A DNA stretch of 5,279 bases from Streptomyces olivaceus (GTDB lineage: Bacteria; Actinomycetota; Actinomycetes; Streptomycetales; Streptomycetaceae): positions 1 to 5,279 of the forward strand of contig NZ_JOFH01000083.1 in assembly GCF_000721235.1 (NCBI RefSeq). Direction: 5' to 3'. Position 1 is the first letter of the stretch. Each line of letters opens with the position of its first letter. The translations under genes and the position numbers were made by a program. Below, piece by piece: positions 1-4,500 of this stretch. The notes below the pieces were generated by a model. That model made no database searches and was not told the origin of the DNA. It worked only from the letters and a program-made list of their open reading frames with translations.

Positions 1-99
1 GTCGCAATCCACACCGAACCGGAAGGCCCTCACCTGTTCAAGCTCCCCCAGCCGAGACCTGGCTCACCTGCCCACAACCTCCCCGGACAGAACAGCTAG
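1..99 (+). CDS. Possible 3' end of a rightward gene (partial)
   Basis: Reading from base 1, 32 codons run open to a TAG at 97-99. The encoded tail ends in ...NLPGQNS and is rich in Pro, His and Leu; I recognise no family in it. The main support is context: the stop is followed at once by a strong 9-bp inverted repeat, as expected for the end of a transcription unit. Against it, the other two forward frames are also open here, and G or C occupies only about three quarters of third codon positions, lower than in the neighbouring rightward gene. The start lies left of the window. No function can be given. Confidence 0.3.
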   Translation, partial: VAIHTEPEGPHLFKLPQPRPGSPAHNLPGQNS

Positions 100-130
100 C
101 CCGCGTTCTCCCACCGGAGGCAACGCGGGC
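99..130 (+). terminator. Strong hairpin, candidate intrinsic terminator
   Basis: The arms GCCCGCGTT (99-107) and AACGCGGGC (122-130) are perfect 9-bp inverted repeats. Inside them CTCC (108-111) and GGAG (116-119) pair to extend the stem, leaving a four-base loop and a small bulge at 120-121. The hairpin begins on the last base of the TAG at 97-99. There is no T-run after it, but Streptomyces terminators often lack one. It would separate the gene ending at 99 from the one starting at 266. Termination itself is inferred, not shown. Confidence 0.5.
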
Positions 131-136
131 CGCCGC

Positions 137-174
137 CCGGGCGTCCTGCCCGGTGAACGGGTCGCGCACGCGAC
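137..174. repeat. Two further short inverted repeats
   Basis: CCGGGC (137-142) and GCCCGG (148-153) form a 6-bp stem with a five-base loop. Next, 161-174 (GTCGCGCACGCGAC) is palindromic except for its two central bases. The first could be a second hairpin of a tandem terminator; the second has the shape of a small operator in the leader of the gene at 266. In GC-rich DNA short inverted repeats arise easily by chance, so both are weak on their own. Confidence 0.3.
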
Positions 175-252
175 GGCGTTGTCAGTGGCGGCGCGTAGGC
201 TCCGCAGGAGTGGGAACGGCAGCCGTCCGAGCACGGGCGGCCACACATTCTC

Positions 253-259
253 GGGGGAG
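253..259 (+). promoter_or_regulatory. Ribosome binding site of the SUKH-4-like gene
   Basis: GGGGGAG lies six bases before the ATG at 266-268, the ideal distance for a Shine-Dalgarno site. It decides the start of the gene at 266-940. The in-frame GTG at 332 and ATG at 446 are the later alternatives. Confidence 0.65.
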
Positions 260-265
260 TAGACC

Positions 266-940
266 ATGCAAGCGGCCACGACCGACACGACTCCCGGGCC
301 CCGCACGACGACGGCGCCGCCGCCGTCCCTGGTGACCCGCGTCCGCTTCGCGACGTCGCTGGAGGACCCGCGACGCCCCCGCGGCGCGGCCCGGCGCACT
401 CAGCAGGGCTGCGAGCGCCCGTCCCTGTGGAACACGTCCACCCTGATGAGCTGCCTCCTCCTGACCGCGGGCCACCACACACCGTCAGCCCCTCTCCAAG
501 TCCTCCCGCCCCGCTTCCTGGACCGCGACTTCACCCCCTCCCGGGTCACCCGCTTCGAGGACATCGACTTCCCCGCCACCCTCCTCCACGCCCCCACCCG
601 CCGCTTCCTCGTCGAGACGGGCCTGCCCGAGTCCGCACACCCCTTCCACCGCGACAGCGACCCCGACGACCTCGCCCTCCCCACCCTCACGGAGTACTGC
701 GAGGAGTCCCCCGGCCACCCGGCGCCCCCGGCCCACGCGGACCACCTCATACGCCTGGGCCGCCTGTCGGACGAAGCCCACGCGGTCGTCGACGGCACAA
801 GAGGCACGATCCTCGCCTGGAACGCCGCCGAGGGCACCCTCCACCCCCTGATGTCCGACGTCTCCGCCCTGGCCCTCACCCTCTGGGCCCTGCACCGCAC
901 GACCCGCTTGGAGACCGCGGGAGCGCCCGAAGCCGCGTAG
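266..940 (+). CDS. SUKH-4-like immunity family protein
   Basis: This 224-residue protein has no signal peptide or membrane segment and is probably cytoplasmic. Residues about 95-215 resemble actinobacterial SUKH-4 (SMI1/KNR4-superfamily) immunity proteins: FPATLLHAPTRRFLVETGLP at 102-121, an acidic stretch with LPTLTEY at 138-144, then HLIRLGRLSDEAHAVVDGTR at 160-179 and a C-terminal helix SALALTLWALHR at 200-211. SUKH proteins bind and neutralise toxins of contact or secreted toxin systems. Residues 1-94 are Pro/Thr/Arg-rich and unassigned. The protein stops soon after the final helix, whereas I recall relatives carrying a further C-terminal segment, so it may be a short form. Third positions are nearly all G/C, confirming this frame over its overlapping ones. 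It converges on the barstar gene, 37 bases between stops, and is not in that operon. The family call is from pattern memory. Confidence 0.68.
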   Translation: MQAATTDTTPGPRTTTAPPPSLVTRVRFATSLEDPRRPRGAARRTQQGCERPSLWNTSTLMSCLLLTAGHHTPSAPLQVLPPRFLDRDFTPSRVTRFEDIDFPATLLHAPTRRFLVETGLPESAHPFHRDSDPDDLALPTLTEYCEESPGHPAPPAHADHLIRLGRLSDEAHAVVDGTRGTILAWNAAEGTLHPLMSDVSALALTLWALHRTTRLETAGAPEAA

Positions 941-954
941 CCGCCGACGGAAAC

Positions 955-1006
955 CGGCCCTCGCTCGAATCAGGCGATCAATGCCATTCTTCAGGGTTGA
1001 GGGCCG
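955..1006. terminator. Weak inverted repeat in the convergent junction
   Basis: CGGCCCTC (955-962) and GAGGGCCG (999-1006) are perfect 8-bp inverted repeats with a 36-base loop that spans the barstar stop codon. The 37 bases between the two convergent stops (941-977) otherwise hold only a 4-bp stem (GCCG 943-946 with CGGC 955-958). Either could help end transcription from both sides, but the long loop makes this weak. Confidence 0.2.
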
Positions 1007-1532
1007 CGGTGACGAAGTTCTCGCCCTGGGTGACAATCAGGTCTGGTTGTTCCACCAAACCCCTGATCTTGTCGGCATCGAAGTCGACAAATTGGAAGAC
1101 GAAGTGTTCGGAAATGGCTGGACGATCCAGCGGGAATCCGTCGAGGTCGACCGCAGAGTTTGCCCGGTCTGCCCCCTGGCACAGGACTGACACGAAGAGC
1201 GGAAAATAGTCCAGCTCCAGAAGTCGATCCGCTTCCTGGATCACGCCCACTACTCCAGTGCCGCCTGTGACCTCCTCGCACAGGTCGTCCAGGCAGTCCA
1301 CCATGGCGTCCCAGTTCCTCCCGTAATAACCGGGGAAACGAAGGGCCTCGGCAAAGGACCGATGGACCCCCTGCTCCTCCAGAAGCCCACGGGAGTCGAA
1401 GTAGTAGCAGCTCCCTCCCTTGCTCTCCAGCAGGGCGAGTTGCTCCTGAAGCGCAACCGAACCTTGGGGGGTGAAAACGACCCAGGGCTCAACGGTGCTC
1501 GTGATGTCGAAATCGGTCATGTGCTGCATCAT
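978..1532 (-). CDS. Barstar-family RNase inhibitor (immunity protein)
   Basis: This 184-residue, acidic, soluble protein carries the barstar signature FPGYYGRNWDAMVDCL at 66-81. Aligned with barstar, Tyr69, Tyr70, Asp75 and Asp79 match Tyr29, Tyr30, Asp35 and Asp39. Asp35 and Asp39 lie at the barnase interface, and Asp39 fills the active site. The position of barstar Trp38 is Val78. Barstar is about 90 residues; this protein has roughly 40 extra before and 54 extra after the motif, including FPLFVSVLCQGADRAN (110-125), a pattern I associate with long actinobacterial barstar-like proteins. Its start codon overlaps the stop of the upstream RNase-tipped RHS gene (ATGA), so it is the obvious cognate immunity gene and probably depends on that gene's transcription. 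Other in-frame ATGs at 1529 and 1520 are possible starts. A counted 60-base sample (1021-1080) is 57% GC, low for this DNA. It acts in the cytoplasm. Confidence 0.92.
   Translation of the reverse strand: MMQHMTDFDITSTVEPWVVFTPQGSVALQEQLALLESKGGSCYYFDSRGLLEEQGVHRSFAEALRFPGYYGRNWDAMVDCLDDLCEEVTGGTGVVGVIQEADRLLELDYFPLFVSVLCQGADRANSAVDLDGFPLDRPAISEHFVFQFVDFDADKIRGLVEQPDLIVTQGENFVTAALNPEEWH
1529..1532 (-). promoter_or_regulatory. ATGA stop/start overlap between toxin and immunity genes
   Basis: Read on the minus strand, bases 1532 to 1529 are ATGA: the ATG starts the barstar gene and the TGA ends the RHS toxin gene. GGCGAG lies eight bases before this ATG as a possible ribosome binding site, and AGG sits immediately before it. 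Such overlaps usually mean translational coupling, here tying inhibitor synthesis to toxin synthesis. If the second ATG (1527-1529) were used instead, the genes would share just one base. Confidence 0.7.
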
Positions 1533-4500
1533 CCTGTGAACTCGCCGACGTAGTAGAAGGTCCCGTAGTGGTCGGGTGTGTAGTACGCGGGCCCGGGGCC
1601 GTCCTTCGGGGTCAGCAGGCGTTCAGGGCCTCTGATCTCCTTCCCGCAGCCCGGTGCACTGCACTGTGGAAGGTCCACCTTGGCGTTGACGTCCCATTCT
1701 TTGTACTTACCGCCTGGCAGGGCGGATTTGTTGTTACCCCAGTTTGCGTTGCCATGGTAGCCGTCGACCTTGCCAATGCTTCCGGGCCTGGCATTGACCT
1801 TGTTCAACATGTCCGCAGCGTTTTGAGGCGCTGGGCCAGGCACGAGACCGAGACCGTCGGGGCTGCCCGTGTCGCCGCCATGTTGATGGCACAGCGGTGC
1901 AAGTCCCAACGGATCGGCCCAGCTGTGCGGATTGTGCACGTAGGTCACCGGGTTGGGCGCCGGTAGCAGACCGAGGGGGTCGGGGCTGGTGTAGCGAGCA
2001 GTCTCGGGGTCGTAGTGACGGTGATGGTTGTAGTGCAGTCCGGTCTCGGCGTCGTGATACTGACCAGGAAAACGCAGAGGAGTGTGGGCGGTTGCATCGC
2101 GGTTCCATGCAGTCCCGCCCCAGAGAGTGGCCTGCGTGTACCACGCGATTTCTCCGTCCTGTGCGATCAGCTCCGTCGGGGTGCCTACCAGGTCGGTGAC
2201 GATGGCGAAAAAGCGCTCGTCCACCGTCCTCTCAGGTGTGTCGACAGCCCAGAGGCGTTCGGCCTGGCTCACTGGGGAGAGCCCGTCGTGATTCCAGGTG
2301 AGCGTGGTTCTGCTACCGCTGTCGCCTAGCTCGGTGGTCTGTTCGCACAGAGTGTTTCCGTCCCAGGTGAATACCGTCCGTTCTTCGACGGTCTCTCCAT
2401 CGGCACCCAGACGGAGTTTTGCGGTCCTTCTGCCCAGGGGGTCATATGTGTAGCGCCAGCGACTGCCGTCCGGCGTGACGACCATGGTGAGACGGTCCTC
2501 GGCGTCCCATTCGTACTGCCAGACATCGGGTTTGCGTGAGAGTCGTGTCTTGCGGCGCATGGTGACGCGCCCCAGAGCGTCGTACTCGTAGTGAACACCT
2601 CCGGCCCTCATCACCCTTGTACCCGTGTACGTGCGTGGGCCGACCGCTTCATGACCGGGGGCCCGCACCGGCCACTCGGCCTCGGTCTGGTTTCCGGCAG
2701 AGTCGTAGGCGTAGCGTTCGCTCCAACCGGCCGCGTGGACGCTTGTAACGCGGCCATGAGGATCCAGGTCGAAGCGTCGGCCGCCTCCGCGAGCGTCCTG
2801 TATCGCCGTGAGGTAACCGTCGGATCGGTAGGCGTAGGAGCGTTCCGTCACGAGTCGGTCGCCGGGAGCCCTGCAGCCCAACTCGGTCAGCCGGTCCAGG
2901 CTGTCGTAGGTGCGCGTGAGAGAGAGCGCGCCGTTCACTCGACGGACGACTTCACGGTTCGCCGCATCGTGTGAGAAGTCGATGGTCTGTCCAGCCGTTG
3001 ACAACCGATCGGTGCGGCCGGCGGCGTCGTACCGCCAACTGCTTCGAGCCCCCGAGGGGGTGACGCGCAGTGTCCGATTGCCTGCCGCATCGTAGGCGAA
3101 GCTCATGACACGGCCGTCGACGGTTTCCCTGAGCCGTCGACCCACGGCGTCGAGCTCGACTTGCAGGCTGCTGTCCGCCCTTACGGCGCCGTTCAACGAA
3201 CCGTTGGAGGCGTATGTGTACGTGGTGGTCACACCGCCCACGCGCTTGGTTTTGATCTGCCCCAGGATGTCGCGCTCGTAGTGGGTCATCTGGCCGAGAG
3301 CGTTGGTTCGGTTGGTGAGGCGGCCTGCTGTGTCATACGCATAGTGGGTTGTGCGGCCGTCGAAGTCGGTTTCCGCGAGTAGCCGGCCGACGGCGTCGTA
3401 GGCGTAGTTCCAGTTGAGCCCTTGCGGGTCGGTAACTTGCGTCAGACGGAGCTCGGCGTCATGCGTGAAGCTGTAACGCTCACCTCCCGGCCCGGTTCGG
3501 GCGCTCAGTCGGTCGAAGTGGGTGTACTCGAATGTGCTCACACGACCGGTCGCGTCGATGTGACGGACACAGTTGCCTTCGCCGTCGTATCCCCAGCGCT
3601 CCTGTGTTCCATCGGGGTAGGTGCGCTTGGTCGGACGCCCCTCAACGGTCCACTCCAGGCTGGTCTCATGGCCCAGCGCGTTGACCACCGAACTGGTTCG
3701 TCCGAAGGGGTCGTACGCATAGTGAGTCGTGTGACCGAGGCCGTCGGTGACCGACAGGGGAAGACCGGCAACGTTGTTCTCGAAACGAGTTTCTCGCCCC
3801 GAAGGGTCCTGAGCCTCGATAATGGCGCCGTTTCGCCCGCGAACGAAGCGCGCGGTCGCGCCGACCGGATCGGTGACTGCAGTCACGTTGCCACGTTCGT
3901 CGAGGGTGTACTGCCAGGAGGAGCCGTCCGGCAGGGTGATCGTGGTGGGGGAGCCACTTTCGTAGGCGATGCGCACGACGGAGCCGTCCGGTCGTGCCAC
4001 CGTGATCGGCTGCCCCCACTCGTTGTTCATGAAGGTCGTCGTGCAGCCCAGTTGATCCGTGCTCGACGTGAGGTGTTGGAGCGAGTCATAGCTGTTTGCG
4101 ACGACACCACCCATCGGATCGATTTCAGCCACCACCAGGCTGCTGTCATCCACGACGAAATGGGAGGCGGCTCCGTCTGCGGTGCGGAGGGTGGTGATGC
4201 GGCAGTCGGGCCAGGAAGGGTCGGCGCCGTCGTAGTCAAGGTTGATCGTGATGTGTCCGGCCTCACCGCCTTCCATCACGCAGCGGTCTCGGCCGTCGTA
4301 GGCGTACAGGTAACTGCGGTGGTTGCTGTCGGTCCAGGAAGTGACACGTGCTCGTTCGTCGTAGCTGAACAGGAGTCGTGAGCCGCCGGAGTTCGTTACG
4401 GCGACGAGATTGCCCTGGGCGTAGGCGTAACTCTTGATGACGGTGTCCGTAGGGTCGCCCGCCGTTCCGGCAAGGCTGAGTCCGGTGACACGGCCTTCTT

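Noticed and set aside
179..201. TTGTCA (179-184) and TAGGCT (196-201) as a promoter
   Set aside because: The spacer is only 11 bases, too short for a sigma-70-type promoter.
213..240. GGAAC at 213-217 as an ECF sigma factor -35 element
   Set aside because: No matching -10 element is found at the expected 16-18 base spacing.
485..1036. Minus-strand frame of 183 codons opposite the SUKH-4-like gene
   Set aside because: The product is Gly/Glu/Val-rich with no domain, and third-position G/C strongly favours the plus-strand frame at 266-940.
427..1209. Plus-strand frame of 260 codons overlapping both the SUKH-4-like gene and the barstar gene
   Set aside because: Its product is extreme Pro/Arg/His-rich sequence, typical of a shifted frame in GC-rich coding DNA, and it overlaps two genes with much better support.
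3422..4381. Long open frame of 319 codons on the plus strand
   Set aside because: It lies wholly antisense to the YD repeats, has Val/Gly/Ala-rich sequence with no recognisable domain, and no good ribosome binding site. Long antisense frames are common opposite GC-rich genes.
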